64,000 bases of DNA from Acidobacteriaceae bacterium (GCA_003132405.1 PKXQ01000138.1:24377-88376), one strand, 5' to 3'; shown: positions 20,260-28,795, counted from the stretch's first letter. Notes: generated from the sequence alone by a model not told the origin. Numbers and translations: made by a program.

Positions 20260-20601
20260 TCACGGTTGCTTGTTCATCCGCTTTTCATCCAGATGGCGTT
20301 CCTCTTCGAGAATGTTTGCTTGCCGCTGCGCTGCTTGCCTTGGGTACTTCAGCGCCCATTCCTGCTCAGCGGCAGCCTTGCGCTCCTTGCAGCCCTCTAG
20401 CGGTATCTCGCATCCGATGGGATAGCGCTTGCACTCCTCCGTTTCGTAGGGCTTGCGACACGCTTCGTCTTTTCTGTCGATTTCAGTGAGCGCGAAGATC
20501 GCAACGGCATCCTCTTGTTTTCGGAGATGCCTGTTGTACAGATAGGCGAGAGTCCCGATCAGCGCCAGCGCGAGGGTCACCACGATCACATAGAGCTTCA
20601 T
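20260..20601 (-). CDS. Small membrane-anchored Cys-rich protein (passenger)
   Basis: 113 residues: an N-terminal helix (VIVVTLALALIGTLAYLYN, about 5-23) followed by a charged domain with clustered cysteines (CRKPYETEECKRYPIGCEIP, then EGCKERK) and a Glu/Arg-rich C-terminal helix. No recognised family. It begins the leftward group of four passenger genes and is convergent with the RusA-like gene (7-bp gap). Confidence 0.6.
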   Translation of the reverse strand: MKLYVIVVTLALALIGTLAYLYNRHLRKQEDAVAIFALTEIDRKDEACRKPYETEECKRYPIGCEIPLEGCKERKAAAEQEWALKYPRQAAQRQANILEEERHLDEKRMNKQP

Positions 20602-20613
20602 TTTCAGACCATC

Positions 20614-21315
20614 TTAATCAGGAAACGCAACCTCGACTTTTTCTCCCCGCCAACAGAAGCGATTGTGCCCCCCGGTTCCGGGAAACGTGAACCAAATCGA
20701 TGCCGAGCTGAAGTCTATCTTTATTTTCTCGCCAGCATTGGCAATGTTATCTGTAAACTCCAGCGGTACGAACTGCCAAAGCTTCATTTCTCCCACGTTC
20801 CCACGATCAAGCGTAAAGGGCGAGTTCACGATTTGAGGACATTGCGAGAATGGCCGATTGTCGGACGAAGGCAATTCTATCCTTCCGAGTGGTGTCGGTG
20901 CGGCTCTCCTCGCATAAGTAGGGTACGTGACGTTGCCTTCGACTTTCTCTGTCGTGATTTTGAATAGTGACGCATTAACTAACCTGAAAGTCACTTCGAT
21001 ACATGGGGCAATCGTATCTTTGTTCAATTTCGCGCTTGTCCCGCACAGGATCAGCCTCTTGTTCATGTCAGCCGAATCCTCATCAGCTAGCTTGTCGAGC
21101 CAGCTTGGCTCTGATTTGCGAGTTTCAGGCTTGGGGTTATGAAGTCTTGCAGTCCGAAAATTGAAGATGGCAGAGACAACCAACCCAGCGACGATACCCA
21201 GTGGCAACAGGAACCAAGGCCAATGTAGGTGAGTGATGGCCGGGCCCTGCGATATCAGCACAAGGGTGAGTATGATCAAAATGACAGTACCAATCGCAGT
21301 TATCCGTTCCCACAT
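20614..21315 (-). CDS. Two-helix membrane protein (passenger)
   Basis: 233 residues from the ATG at 21315 (MWERITAIGTVILIILTLVL); an upstream GTG at 21378 would add 21 residues. Two membrane spans at the N-terminus (ITAIGTVILIILTLVLISQG and WPWFLLPLGIVAGLVVSAIF) are followed by a soluble domain of about 160 residues with predicted beta strands (APCIEVTFRLVNASLFKITT, KIKIDFSSASIWFTFPGTG). Family not recognised. It lies between the small Cys-rich protein (12-bp gap) and the lipoprotein gene. Confidence 0.62.
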   Translation of the reverse strand: MWERITAIGTVILIILTLVLISQGPAITHLHWPWFLLPLGIVAGLVVSAIFNFRTARLHNPKPETRKSEPSWLDKLADEDSADMNKRLILCGTSAKLNKDTIAPCIEVTFRLVNASLFKITTEKVEGNVTYPTYARRAAPTPLGRIELPSSDNRPFSQCPQIVNSPFTLDRGNVGEMKLWQFVPLEFTDNIANAGEKIKIDFSSASIWFTFPGTGGHNRFCWRGEKVEVAFPD

Positions 21316-21469
21316 CGCAGCACGCTCGCCTTTTATCGGGATGCGCTCTGTGGTAGATTCTCTGTGGACGGAGTCCACGAAGCGCTATCCCGCGTTTTTG
21401 TCTGACTTTTGAATTGGCCCGTTGACGCGGGCCTTTTCAATTTGTTGCCCTATGCAGCCAGCAGTTCTT

Positions 21470-21943
21470 TCAACGCTTCAACTCTTCCTTCAAGGCGGCG
21501 TTCTGCTTCTCAATCAGCGTGGGGAGTTCGTCGATTAGCTTGTCGCACTGAACTCTATGTTTGGGCCCTAGTTCTCCCGCATCCGCACAAGCCTTTCTCG
21601 TCTCCGGTGTCTGGTAGGCAGGCAGTTCTGACAGCGTTTTACACGCAGTCTCCTGCATGGCCTCATTCACGCACACTTCATAGGTCGTGCGGTCAAGCTC
21701 AAGATGCGCTAATTGACTATCAGTCTTGCCGAATCTGGTAAACCGACTAGTGTAGTAGGCGTCAGCTTCAGCGTCCTTTTCCTTTTCTGTTGCCTCATCC
21801 CAAGTCTTAGCCAGATCGTATCCATGCTTGGATTCTTGAGAGATAACGGGTTGGGGAGTTCCGGAAGCTACCGGCTGAGAAGCCTGCTTCGAGCAGGCGG
21901 TCAGAACGGATAGAAGCAGAACCGCGAACAGGATTTTCCTCAT
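21470..21943 (-). CDS. Putative lipoprotein (passenger)
   Basis: 157 residues from the ATG at 21943, preceded by an AAGGA site. A lipoprotein signal MRKILFAVLLLSVLTACSKQ has the lipobox LTAC at residues 14-17. The mature part is Glu/Lys/Thr-rich with four further cysteines (YEVCVNEAM, TACKTL, KACADA, VQCDKL) and probably helical. No family recognised. It is the second gene of the leftward passenger group after the DUF2513-like gene (19-bp gap). Confidence 0.65.
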   Translation of the reverse strand: MRKILFAVLLLSVLTACSKQASQPVASGTPQPVISQESKHGYDLAKTWDEATEKEKDAEADAYYTSRFTRFGKTDSQLAHLELDRTTYEVCVNEAMQETACKTLSELPAYQTPETRKACADAGELGPKHRVQCDKLIDELPTLIEKQNAALKEELKR

Positions 21944-21962
21944 ATTCCTTTCTGTACAAATA

Positions 21963-22328
21963 TCATCGCAGCCCGATTCTTTTCTTGGCTTCAGCAATAG
22001 CAATCTCAGCTACCACACTGAGTGCAACGCTCGGCAGTCCTTTTAGCCGTTCCTTTACGCTGCTCCAAATGCCAGAATCGCGGATAGTGTCAACAAACTC
22101 GTGGCCTTTCCATGTCAGTTTAGAAATAACTGGATTGGGGTTGCTGTCCGGGCTCCCCGCAACGAAGCCTGCCTCGAACAAGAGATCGACATGGTAGTTG
22201 AGTTCCTCCTGCGAGTACTCTCCAAGGCCATCTGCCGGAGTGAAGACATAGTGGTGACTGCCGTCTAGTTTGGGGTCGGCTGCTACTTTGAGCAACATAT
22301 CCCGAATCAAATCCATGTTGCGTTCCAC
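21963..22328 (-). CDS. DUF2513-like protein (passenger)
   Basis: 121 residues from the GTG at 22328, which has a GAGGAG site 7 bp upstream and gives the family-like start VERNMDLIRDMLLKV. Further family-like features are EELNYHVDLLFEAGFVAG, LTWKGHEFVDTIRDSGIWSSVKER and a C-terminal helix. DUF2513 proteins are small winged-helix-like proteins of unknown function found mostly in mobile elements and phages. It is the first gene of the leftward passenger group, so its promoter should lie in 22329-22491. Confidence 0.75.
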   Translation of the reverse strand: MERNMDLIRDMLLKVAADPKLDGSHHYVFTPADGLGEYSQEELNYHVDLLFEAGFVAGSPDSNPNPVISKLTWKGHEFVDTIRDSGIWSSVKERLKGLPSVALSVVAEIAIAEAKKRIGLR

Positions 22329-22468
22329 TTCTAATCTCCTCTTCACAGGGCCGACTAATTGCATGTGGGCAAACCTCCGGTATATGATTTGGATGGTTGC
22401 CCAACAACCGACACTCCTGAAGGGGGTCAGACCGTGAATCTGGCCCTGAAGCTCATCCTAGCAGGTTG

Positions 22469-22491
22469 TGTCAGGCAAGTATATTAATACC
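22469..22491 (-). repeat. IS1595 element right inverted repeat
   Basis: Complement begins GGTATTAATATACTTGCCTG and continues ACA. The terminal base at 22491 is also the last base of the TAG stop codon of the neighbouring outer-membrane gene. Confidence 0.92.
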
Positions 22492-23327
22492 TACTTTAGC
22501 CCCGCGCTGAGCTTGTGTCCCCAACTAAAGCGCCGCCCGATAATGCACTTCACAATCAAATGATCGGCTGAGTTCGTAACATCCACGCCCGCGCCAAAAT
22601 TAATCTCCCAATCCGGCGAAACGTTAAGGTCGATCACTGGAAAAATCTGCTGCGACTGCTGCGAAATAGGATCGAATTCTGTGACCGGCCCAAGCGCCCC
22701 GTAGTACTCAAAGCCGCCCGTAATTTTGCTGGTGAAGTCATAACTAACCTTGACATTCGGAGAAAACTCCCACCCCTTGCCCGTGTTTAGACCATGCAGC
22801 GACCGGTCAAACGCCGGATTGAAAGCGAAATACCAGCGTCCAAGTTGCTTGTCGATGATGGGACGAAGTTCATAATCCCAACTGTCCTCCGCAAACTTCC
22901 GCCGCTGATAGCCAATTTCCTGCGAGATGCTCACGCCCACTGGCCAATGCCACGACTCAGGAGCCGTAAATCGCGGACGAATATGATCGCCCACCCAATC
23001 CCACCCATCGCCATTCTGAATGCTGGTGAATACATAAAAGCCAGTCTCAAACCAATTAGTCCATCCCTGCGTGATCTCGAGAGTCTCGTGCTCGGCGTGA
23101 TTCGTAGGCGCAACACCGTTGATCACTTGCTTCGACCCGTCAACAGTAAAGTTAGAATGAATCTCCACCATGGTGGAACCCTTCGGGACGAGTTCGGCCG
23201 AGTAGACCTGGATTTCGTAGTTATCCTGTGCGTGCGCCAGCAGAACGAACAAGAAAAAATTGAGCGCGAGAAAAAGGGTACTAACCACGCCTCGCCAGAA
23301 ATGTTCCGATGCATTCCGCATGAACAT
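22491..23327 (-). CDS. Outer-membrane beta-barrel protein (transporter-like)
   Basis: 278 residues. A signal peptide (VVSTLFLALNFFLFVLLAHAQ, about 14-34) is followed by alternating aromatic/hydrophobic strands (MVEIHSNFTVDG, WFETGFYVFTSI, RWYFAFNPAFDRSL, KITGGFEYYGALG, WEINFGAGVDVTN). This is characteristic of a small barrel of the phenol-pathway/MetA-like type; function unknown. The last codons GGG CTA AAG TAG overlap the 8-bp target duplication of the IS1595 element. Because the element ends in GG, the stop codon is regenerated and the protein is unchanged. Confidence 0.78.
   Translation of the reverse strand: MFMRNASEHFWRGVVSTLFLALNFFLFVLLAHAQDNYEIQVYSAELVPKGSTMVEIHSNFTVDGSKQVINGVAPTNHAEHETLEITQGWTNWFETGFYVFTSIQNGDGWDWVGDHIRPRFTAPESWHWPVGVSISQEIGYQRRKFAEDSWDYELRPIIDKQLGRWYFAFNPAFDRSLHGLNTGKGWEFSPNVKVSYDFTSKITGGFEYYGALGPVTEFDPISQQSQQIFPVIDLNVSPDWEINFGAGVDVTNSADHLIVKCIIGRRFSWGHKLSAGLK
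22492..22499. repeat. Target-site duplication, right copy
   Basis: TACTTTAG, identical to 18231-18238; it encodes the end of the outer-membrane protein on the minus strand. Confidence 0.9.
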
Positions 23328-23376
23328 CCGATTCTAGAGCAATTCGTGACTTGTCGTAGAAGCGGGGAACGGGTAG

Positions 23377-23495
23377 GGCGCGGCAATCGCGCCGCTGCGA
23401 ACTGCAACCGATGGCTCCTGGTTCTTGGACTTGCTTTGAAAGGGCGCGGCTTCAGCCGCGCCGTTAGAAGCTGGAATGGATGCGGCTTTCGCCGC
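23377..23495. repeat. Three GC-rich palindromes in the 23328-23648 spacer
   Basis: The 321-bp divergent spacer between the outer-membrane gene and exbD holds three short stem-loops: GGCGCG-GCAAT-CGCGCC (23377-23393), GGCGCGGC-TTCA-GCCGCGCC (23443-23462) and GCGGC-TTTC-GCCGC (23482-23495 region). The second is a perfect 8-bp stem. They look like copies of dispersed palindromic repeats rather than terminators, since no T tract follows. No gene is seen here. Confidence 0.7.
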
Positions 23496-23648
23496 TGAGG
23501 CCCCAACCATATTCCGTCACGAAATAACTCACGTTACGTCGACGCGAGAACTGGAGACAAACGATCTGGAACTCTCCCCATCATTCAGGTGTCCAATCAT
23601 TCAAGACACGCGCGTGCCGATTCTCGTTGATGAAGGAAGGAAACCCAA

Positions 23649-24152
23649 ATGGGATTCTCGGCAGGCAGTGGTCCGTTTTCGACTGGCCCAAAGATGAACG
23701 TCACTCCGCTGATCGACGTTCTCTTGGTGCTCCTTATTGTTTTCATGCTGGTGGTGATCGAACAGAAGCCAGTAGGTTTGCAGACAGAGATTCCGCAGCA
23801 ACCCAATCCGAATGATCGTACGCTTCCCCCGCCCCAAGCGACAATCGTAATTCGAGTACATCATATGAAGCCGGGAGGGAAGCATCTTGATGCGAAAGAT
23901 TCCCAGGGCGAACTCCCGCAAATGGAGCATCCGCAAGTGATGGTCAACGAAGAAGCCGTCGACTGGGATCATTTGCGCGACCGCCTGCGCGACATCTTCG
24001 CCATCCGCGTAGAGCGCATAGTCTACGTCGAAGCCGACGACGACATCGATTTCCAGGACGTGGTCGATGTAATCGCAATAGCCCGAATCGCCGGCGTCAA
24101 CCGCGTGGGGTTGCTCTCTCAGGATGGAAAGCATTTGCCGATGGCGGGGTAG
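23649..24152 (+). CDS. ExbD/TolR family biopolymer transport protein
   Basis: 167 residues with a good GGAAGGAAA site. It has the ExbD layout: a short cytoplasmic N-terminus (SGPFSTGPKMNVTPLIDV), one membrane helix (LLVLLIVFMLVVI) with the conserved proton-channel aspartate D23, and a periplasmic domain ending VVDVIAIARIAGVNRVGLLS. It couples proton flow to TonB or TolA together with an ExbB/TolQ pentamer, energising receptors like the one at 1624-4629. No exbB or tonB gene lies nearby, so this copy is an orphan. Confidence 0.88.
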   Translation: MGFSAGSGPFSTGPKMNVTPLIDVLLVLLIVFMLVVIEQKPVGLQTEIPQQPNPNDRTLPPPQATIVIRVHHMKPGGKHLDAKDSQGELPQMEHPQVMVNEEAVDWDHLRDRLRDIFAIRVERIVYVEADDDIDFQDVVDVIAIARIAGVNRVGLLSQDGKHLPMAG

Positions 24153-24196
24153 GAGTCATCCCATGAGTCGCGGAAGCACTATAAACCTCTGCGCCA

Positions 24197-24751
24197 CTAC
24201 GTTATCAATTCGCCTGAGTCAAGTCGCAACATAAATGATTTACAGCCACCGGGGGGATCCCACTCTCCTTCGCCCTTTATCAATTTGTCGTCGACCCCAG
24301 TGACGATTACTCCGTCCAAGGCGAGGTTCGGAGTTCGCCATATCACTTCGCCTTCGGTAGACAGCCGCAGCAGGCCCGTACCCGAGGCAGCCAGAAAATA
24401 TTCCGAGGCAGAATAGAAGGCGGCGAAATAACTATTCAAAGCAATTATCGAGCCCGACCGCAGCCCTGGATCGATGACGTAAATCGCATCACCAAAGCCC
24501 ACAAACACTAGATTGCCCCGAAGTAATGCGTCTTTAAAGGGAACCGATTCACACTCCTCATAAAGATCGACGCGCAGAATTGGGCGACCATTATCAGTAA
24601 TAGCGATAAACAAGTCGGCGGTTCCAAATCCGCTCGGAAGTTTTCCAAGTTGCAGAGGAGGCATCGAGGTCCAAGGGAACTGGATTGCGGATTGGTGGCT
24701 GACACCTAACACGAACATCCTCCGAAAATCTTTATCGATTACTACTCTCAC
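24197..24751 (-). CDS. Conserved hypothetical protein downstream of der
   Basis: 184 residues starting at a GTG that overlaps the der stop codon (GTGA), so it is translationally coupled to der. The sequence suggests beta-propeller-like strands (LFIAITDNGRPILRVDLYEE, NLVFVGFGDAIYVIDPGL, FLAASGTGLLRLSTEGEVIW, DGVIVTGVDDKLIKGEGEWD) and a PPGGCKSFMLRLDSG C-terminus. I recall similar uncharacterised proteins with a GEGEWDPPGG motif in many bacteria but no known function. No signal peptide. Confidence 0.7.
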   Translation of the reverse strand: MRVVIDKDFRRMFVLGVSHQSAIQFPWTSMPPLQLGKLPSGFGTADLFIAITDNGRPILRVDLYEECESVPFKDALLRGNLVFVGFGDAIYVIDPGLRSGSIIALNSYFAAFYSASEYFLAASGTGLLRLSTEGEVIWRTPNLALDGVIVTGVDDKLIKGEGEWDPPGGCKSFMLRLDSGELIT

Positions 24752-26172
24752 GCCCGGTTCTTAATCCAAATAGGCGATCCCACAAACCCGAACACCGCGC
24801 GAATTTGATTCTCCAAAAACCGCAGGTAAGAAAAATGCAGCTTCACCGGACGATCAGTAAAGAGCACGAACGTCGGCGGAGCCACTCCCGCCTGCGTCAT
24901 GTACTTGATCTTCACCCGCTTGCTCACCGGAACCGACGCGCGGTCGAAGTCAACCGTCCGCAGAAAGCGATTCATCTCTCCGGTCGTGACCCGCTTGCGC
25001 CGCTCGGCGGCGACCTTCTCGATTAGCGGAAGAATCTTTTCCGTTCCCTTGCCGGTGTGCGCGGAAAGAAATAGCACCGGAGCGTAGCTTAGAAATTTCA
25101 ATCCATAGCGCAGCCGCTCTTCGTAAAGCGCGCGATCTTGCGGACGCTTCGCATCCTGAATGCGCGCCGTCCGAGACTGGCTGATGGCGCGCTTCTCGCC
25201 GCTCGCCACGAGATCCCATTTATTGACCAGGATAATCACCGAGCGCCCACTCTCATGCGCGTAGCCTGCGATGTTGGCGTCGAGCCCGCTCGCGCCTTCC
25301 GTAGCGTCGACCATAAAGAGCACGATGTCCGCGTCCTCGATATTTTTCCGCGCCATGACCACCGAAAGCTTCTCCGCCATCAGCCGCGTCTTGCCCTTGC
25401 GCCGAATGCCCGCCGTATCAATAAAGCGAATTTTGCGCCCCTTGTATTGGATGACCTCATCGATGGAATCGCGTGTCGTGCCGGCGACGGGCGAGACAAT
25501 AGCACGATCTTTTCCCGTAAGCCGGTTCAACAACGTAGACTTGCCGACGTTCGGATGCCCGATGATAGCCACTTTGATTTCATGCGGCTCCTCGGCAGCG
25601 GGCAACTCTTCGCTCTCGCCTTCCTCCGTGACCTCTGCGTGCTCTGCGGTTGTCTTTGCACTCGCCGGAAGGACCTTGAGTGTGGCGTCCAGCAGATCGT
25701 CGATCCCGCGCCCGTGCTCCGCCGAAATCGGGAAAATATTCCGCATCCCAAGCGAATGAAATTCACCGAGCAGCGAATCCTGTTTATCAGAGTCCATCTT
25801 GTTGACGGCGAGAAACAGCGGCTTGCCGGTGCGCGCCAGCAGTCTCGCTAATTCGCGATCTGGGCCAGCGATCTCGGTGCGAGCGTCGACAACCATGATG
25901 ATCGCCGCCGCCTCTTCGAGCGCAACCTTCGCCTGCCGGAAAATCTCCGAGGGGATGAAATCTTTATCTTCGGGAACAATTCCGCCCGTATCCACCACGC
26001 GAAACTCGTGTCCCAGCCATTCGACCTCGCCATAAAGACGATCACGCGTGATGCCCGGTTCGTCGCCAACGATGGCGCGACGCGATCCCGTCAGATGGTT
26101 AAACAGCGTCGATTTGCCAACGTTGGGCCGCCCAACAATGGCGACGAGAGGAGCTGGCTTTTTCTTGCTCAA
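24748..26172 (-). CDS. der: Ribosome biogenesis GTPase Der (EngA)
   Basis: 474 residues with two tandem Era-like G domains and a KH-like C-terminus, required for 50S maturation. First domain: GRPNVGKSTLFN (about 13-24), GDEPGITRDR and NKMD; second domain: GHPNVGKSTLLN, GTTRDSID, DTAGIRRKGK and NKWD. The linker is acidic (EVTEEGESEELPAAEEPHE). The start at 26172 (MSKKKPAPLVAIVGR) is standard. It is divergent from the DinG-like helicase gene with about 60 bp between starts. Confidence 0.97.
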   Translation of the reverse strand: MSKKKPAPLVAIVGRPNVGKSTLFNHLTGSRRAIVGDEPGITRDRLYGEVEWLGHEFRVVDTGGIVPEDKDFIPSEIFRQAKVALEEAAAIIMVVDARTEIAGPDRELARLLARTGKPLFLAVNKMDSDKQDSLLGEFHSLGMRNIFPISAEHGRGIDDLLDATLKVLPASAKTTAEHAEVTEEGESEELPAAEEPHEIKVAIIGHPNVGKSTLLNRLTGKDRAIVSPVAGTTRDSIDEVIQYKGRKIRFIDTAGIRRKGKTRLMAEKLSVVMARKNIEDADIVLFMVDATEGASGLDANIAGYAHESGRSVIILVNKWDLVASGEKRAISQSRTARIQDAKRPQDRALYEERLRYGLKFLSYAPVLFLSAHTGKGTEKILPLIEKVAAERRKRVTTGEMNRFLRTVDFDRASVPVSKRVKIKYMTQAGVAPPTFVLFTDRPVKLHFSYLRFLENQIRAVFGFVGSPIWIKNRA

Positions 26173-26233
26173 GGTTTGCTTGGGAATAGTCGGAGATGAG
26201 TTGCGCTACGCATCCCGTTATTATAGAGACTCC

Positions 26234-28249
26234 GTGCCCTCTTCATCCCATCCCGTGTCTCATCCCGCGACCGGGGCTGCTGGATTTTCGCTCTATCAGT
26301 TCTTTTCGCCGGGTGGCGTGCTCTCAAAAACTCATCCCGCCTACGAGTTTCGCCGCGGACAATTGCAAATGGCGCAGGCCGTCGAAGAGGCGCTCGAAGA
26401 AAAGCGCCACTTGATCGTCGAAGCCGGCACCGGGACCGGCAAGACGCTCGCATATCTCCTGCCCGTGATCCGCTCCGGCAAGCGCGTCATCATCTCGACC
26501 GGCACGAAGAATTTGCAGGAGCAGCTTTTTCACAAAGACATTCCGTTTCTCGAGCAGGCGCTTTTCCCAGACGGCAAAAGCAAGCTCAACGTCTGCTACA
26601 TGAAGGGCCGCAATAATTATCTGTGCCGCAAGAAACTCTACGATCTCACTAGTAATCCCGTTCTGAGCGGACTCGAAGAGATCGAACATTTCTCCGAAAT
26701 CTCGCGCTGGGAAAAGCTCACGCAAATCGGCGACCGCGCTGAATTGGCCGCCGTGCCCGAGACCAGCGTTCTCTGGCACAAACTGGACGCCCGCTCTGAC
26801 GCCTGCACGGGCCAGAAGTGCAGCGAGTTTGAGCGTTGCTTCATCACCGAAATGCGGCGTCGCGCGGCGGAGAGCGACATCGTCATCGTCAACCATCATC
26901 TTTTTTTCGCCGATTTGACGATCAAGCAGCAGTCCGACTACGCGCCTGACGCGGGCATTCTGCCGGAAGTCGGCGCCGTGATTTTTGACGAAGCCCACGA
27001 ACTAGAAGACGTGGCCAGCAACTACTTCGGAGTGACCCTTAGCAACGCGCGCATCGACGAACTCGCCCGCGACGTCGAGCAATCGCTCACGCGCAATCGC
27101 ATGTATTCGGCCGGAATATCAGGAGCGCTCGCCAGCCTGCACGATCACGCCGTGCTGTTTTTTTCGCTGCTGCCTATAGGAAACGGCCGCTTTGCCTTCG
27201 AGAATCGCCGCGATTTTTTGGAAGAAAATGGCGAAGAATACGACGCATTGCGCACTTCGCTACAGCGCCTCGATTCCGAATTGCAGCAACTGCCAGAGAA
27301 GCCCGAGGAAATATTTGCTTTCTCCCGGCGCGCCGAAGAGATGAACTTTCAATTGCACTTCCTGATGGAGGAAGAAAATCCGAATACTGTCTTCTGGATT
27401 GAGCGGCGCGGCGGGCGCGGTGCCGGCGGTCGAGATCGCCATACCGTATTTCTGCAAGCGACGCCGATTGATGTGGCGCCAATTCTGAAGTTGTCTCTAT
27501 TCGACAAACTCGATTGCGCGGTGTTGACTTCGGCTACGTTAGCCGTCGGCGGAGGATTCGACTACATGCGCCAGCGCTTGGGCCTGGAGCACACCCGCGA
27601 ATTGCTTTTGCCCTCGCATTTCGATTACGAGAGCCAGGCGCTCCTCTACGTGCCGCCCGATCTTCCCGATCCGCGCACACCCGAATTCGCCGCGCTCGCG
27701 GCGGAGCGCATACGGCAACTGCTCGAGATCACGCGCGGCCGCGCCTTTGTTCTCTTCACCAGCTTTGCACAGATGAAAGATGTTTATGAGCGCCTGTGCT
27801 CACGGCTTCCCTATCGTTTGTTTTTGCAAGGCGAGGCGCCAAAGAACGCACTGCTCGAAGAGTTCCGCCTCACGCCGAACGCCGTTTTATTCGGCACCTC
27901 ATCATTTTGGCAGGGCGTCGACGTCCAGGGAGAACAATTGAGCTGCGTGATCATCGACCGCTTGCCCTTCGCCGTACCGAGCGATCCGGTCGTAGCGGCG
28001 CGCGTAAAAGCGATCGACGCAGGAGGCGGCAATGCTTTCTTCGACTATCAAGTGCCGAGCGCAGTGATCACACTGAAGCAAGGTTTTGGAAGATTGATTC
28101 GATCCCTGCACGACCGTGGCTTGCTGGCGCTGCTCGACAATCGGATTTTGAAGAAGCAGTACGGGCGTGTATTCGTCGAGAGTCTGCCGCCCTATACACG
28201 AACGACAGACTTGCGAAAAGTGGGAGAATTCTTCGGGGTAGATTCTTGA
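26234..28249 (+). CDS. DinG/YoaA-type ATP-dependent DNA helicase
   Basis: 671 residues from the GTG at 26234; a GTG at 26255 also fits. The open frame extends back to 26048 but that part is antisense to der. Superfamily-2 XPD-like helicase: Walker A EAGTGTGKTLAYLLP, an Fe-S domain with four cysteines (CYMKGRNNYLC region, then DACTGQKCSEFERC), DEAH in VIFDEAHELEDVA, SATLAVGG, and a C-terminal helicase lobe with GTSSFWQGVDVQG and QGFGRLIRS. Expected to unwind 5'-tailed DNA, D-loops or R-loops in repair. Confidence 0.93.
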   Translation: MPSSSHPVSHPATGAAGFSLYQFFSPGGVLSKTHPAYEFRRGQLQMAQAVEEALEEKRHLIVEAGTGTGKTLAYLLPVIRSGKRVIISTGTKNLQEQLFHKDIPFLEQALFPDGKSKLNVCYMKGRNNYLCRKKLYDLTSNPVLSGLEEIEHFSEISRWEKLTQIGDRAELAAVPETSVLWHKLDARSDACTGQKCSEFERCFITEMRRRAAESDIVIVNHHLFFADLTIKQQSDYAPDAGILPEVGAVIFDEAHELEDVASNYFGVTLSNARIDELARDVEQSLTRNRMYSAGISGALASLHDHAVLFFSLLPIGNGRFAFENRRDFLEENGEEYDALRTSLQRLDSELQQLPEKPEEIFAFSRRAEEMNFQLHFLMEEENPNTVFWIERRGGRGAGGRDRHTVFLQATPIDVAPILKLSLFDKLDCAVLTSATLAVGGGFDYMRQRLGLEHTRELLLPSHFDYESQALLYVPPDLPDPRTPEFAALAAERIRQLLEITRGRAFVLFTSFAQMKDVYERLCSRLPYRLFLQGEAPKNALLEEFRLTPNAVLFGTSSFWQGVDVQGEQLSCVIIDRLPFAVPSDPVVAARVKAIDAGGGNAFFDYQVPSAVITLKQGFGRLIRSLHDRGLLALLDNRILKKQYGRVFVESLPPYTRTTDLRKVGEFFGVDS

Positions 28250-28313
28250 GGATGGAGTCAGGAGGCCCGGTCTCATCTTTAGGCCAAGCCCCGTCACTAC
28301 GCGGGCATCAAAT

Positions 28314-28769
28314 CTATTCTGCCGCCGCTTCCTTCTCCACGACGACTTTCAAGTGCGTAGTCACGTCCTTGTGCAGTTTGACCGGGATCGTGAACTCACC
28401 AACACTCTTGAGCGGTTCGTGGAGCTGAATCTTCCGGCGATCGATGTGGAAGCTTTTCTTCTCGAGCGCTTCGGCAATATCGCCCGCAGTGACCGATCCG
28501 AAGAGCTGATCCGTTTCGCTGGACTTGCGCGTGAACTTAACCTCAAGCCCGTCAAACTGCTTCGCCAGCGCTTCGGCTTCCGTCTTTTCTTTGGCGGAGC
28601 GGCGGACTGAAGCCGCCTTCATCTGCTCGATGACGGTCTTGTTGGCTTCGGTGGCCTGTATCGCCAGCTTCTTGGGCAGCAGAAAATTCCGCCCGTATCC
28701 TTCGGCGACCTTTACCACCTCGCCGCGATTGCCCAGCTTGGGCACATCTTCTTTCAGAATGACTTCCAT
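28314..28769 (-). CDS. rplI: 50S ribosomal protein L9
   Basis: 151 residues from the ATG at 28769 (MEVILKEDVPKLGNRGEVVKVAEGYGRNFLLPKKLA is the classic N-domain). A long connecting helix and the C-terminal rRNA-binding domain follow, ending in KVVVEKEAAAE. The upstream in-frame extension to 28850 runs into the hairpin at 28796-28864 and is rejected. It is the last gene of the rpsF-rpsR-rplI group; ssb, often present in this operon, is missing. Confidence 0.96.
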   Translation of the reverse strand: MEVILKEDVPKLGNRGEVVKVAEGYGRNFLLPKKLAIQATEANKTVIEQMKAASVRRSAKEKTEAEALAKQFDGLEVKFTRKSSETDQLFGSVTAGDIAEALEKKSFHIDRRKIQLHEPLKSVGEFTIPVKLHKDVTTHLKVVVEKEAAAE

Positions 28770-28795
28770 GCTTAACTCCGTTTCGTAAGCTTCCT

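Larger units (their letters stand above)
18239..22491. mobile_element. IS1595-family transposon with passenger genes
   Basis: 4,253-bp element bounded by 23-bp inverted repeats and an 8-bp target duplication (TACTTTAG at 18231-18238 and 22492-22499). It encodes an IS1595-type DDE transposase plus six other genes: a small basic protein, a RusA-like nuclease, three membrane or lipoprotein genes and a DUF2513-like protein. IS1595 members with passenger genes are known. The ends, duplication and open transposase all look intact, so the insertion is probably recent. By eye the passenger half has noticeably lower GC than the flanks. The right end fell exactly at the stop codon of the outer-membrane gene at 22491-23327 without destroying it. 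Confidence 0.93.

Noticed and set aside
18239..22491. Region as a prophage remnant (RusA-like and DUF2513-like genes)
   Set aside because: The ends, 8-bp duplication and DDE transposase define an IS1595 transposon; no integrase, terminase or structural genes.
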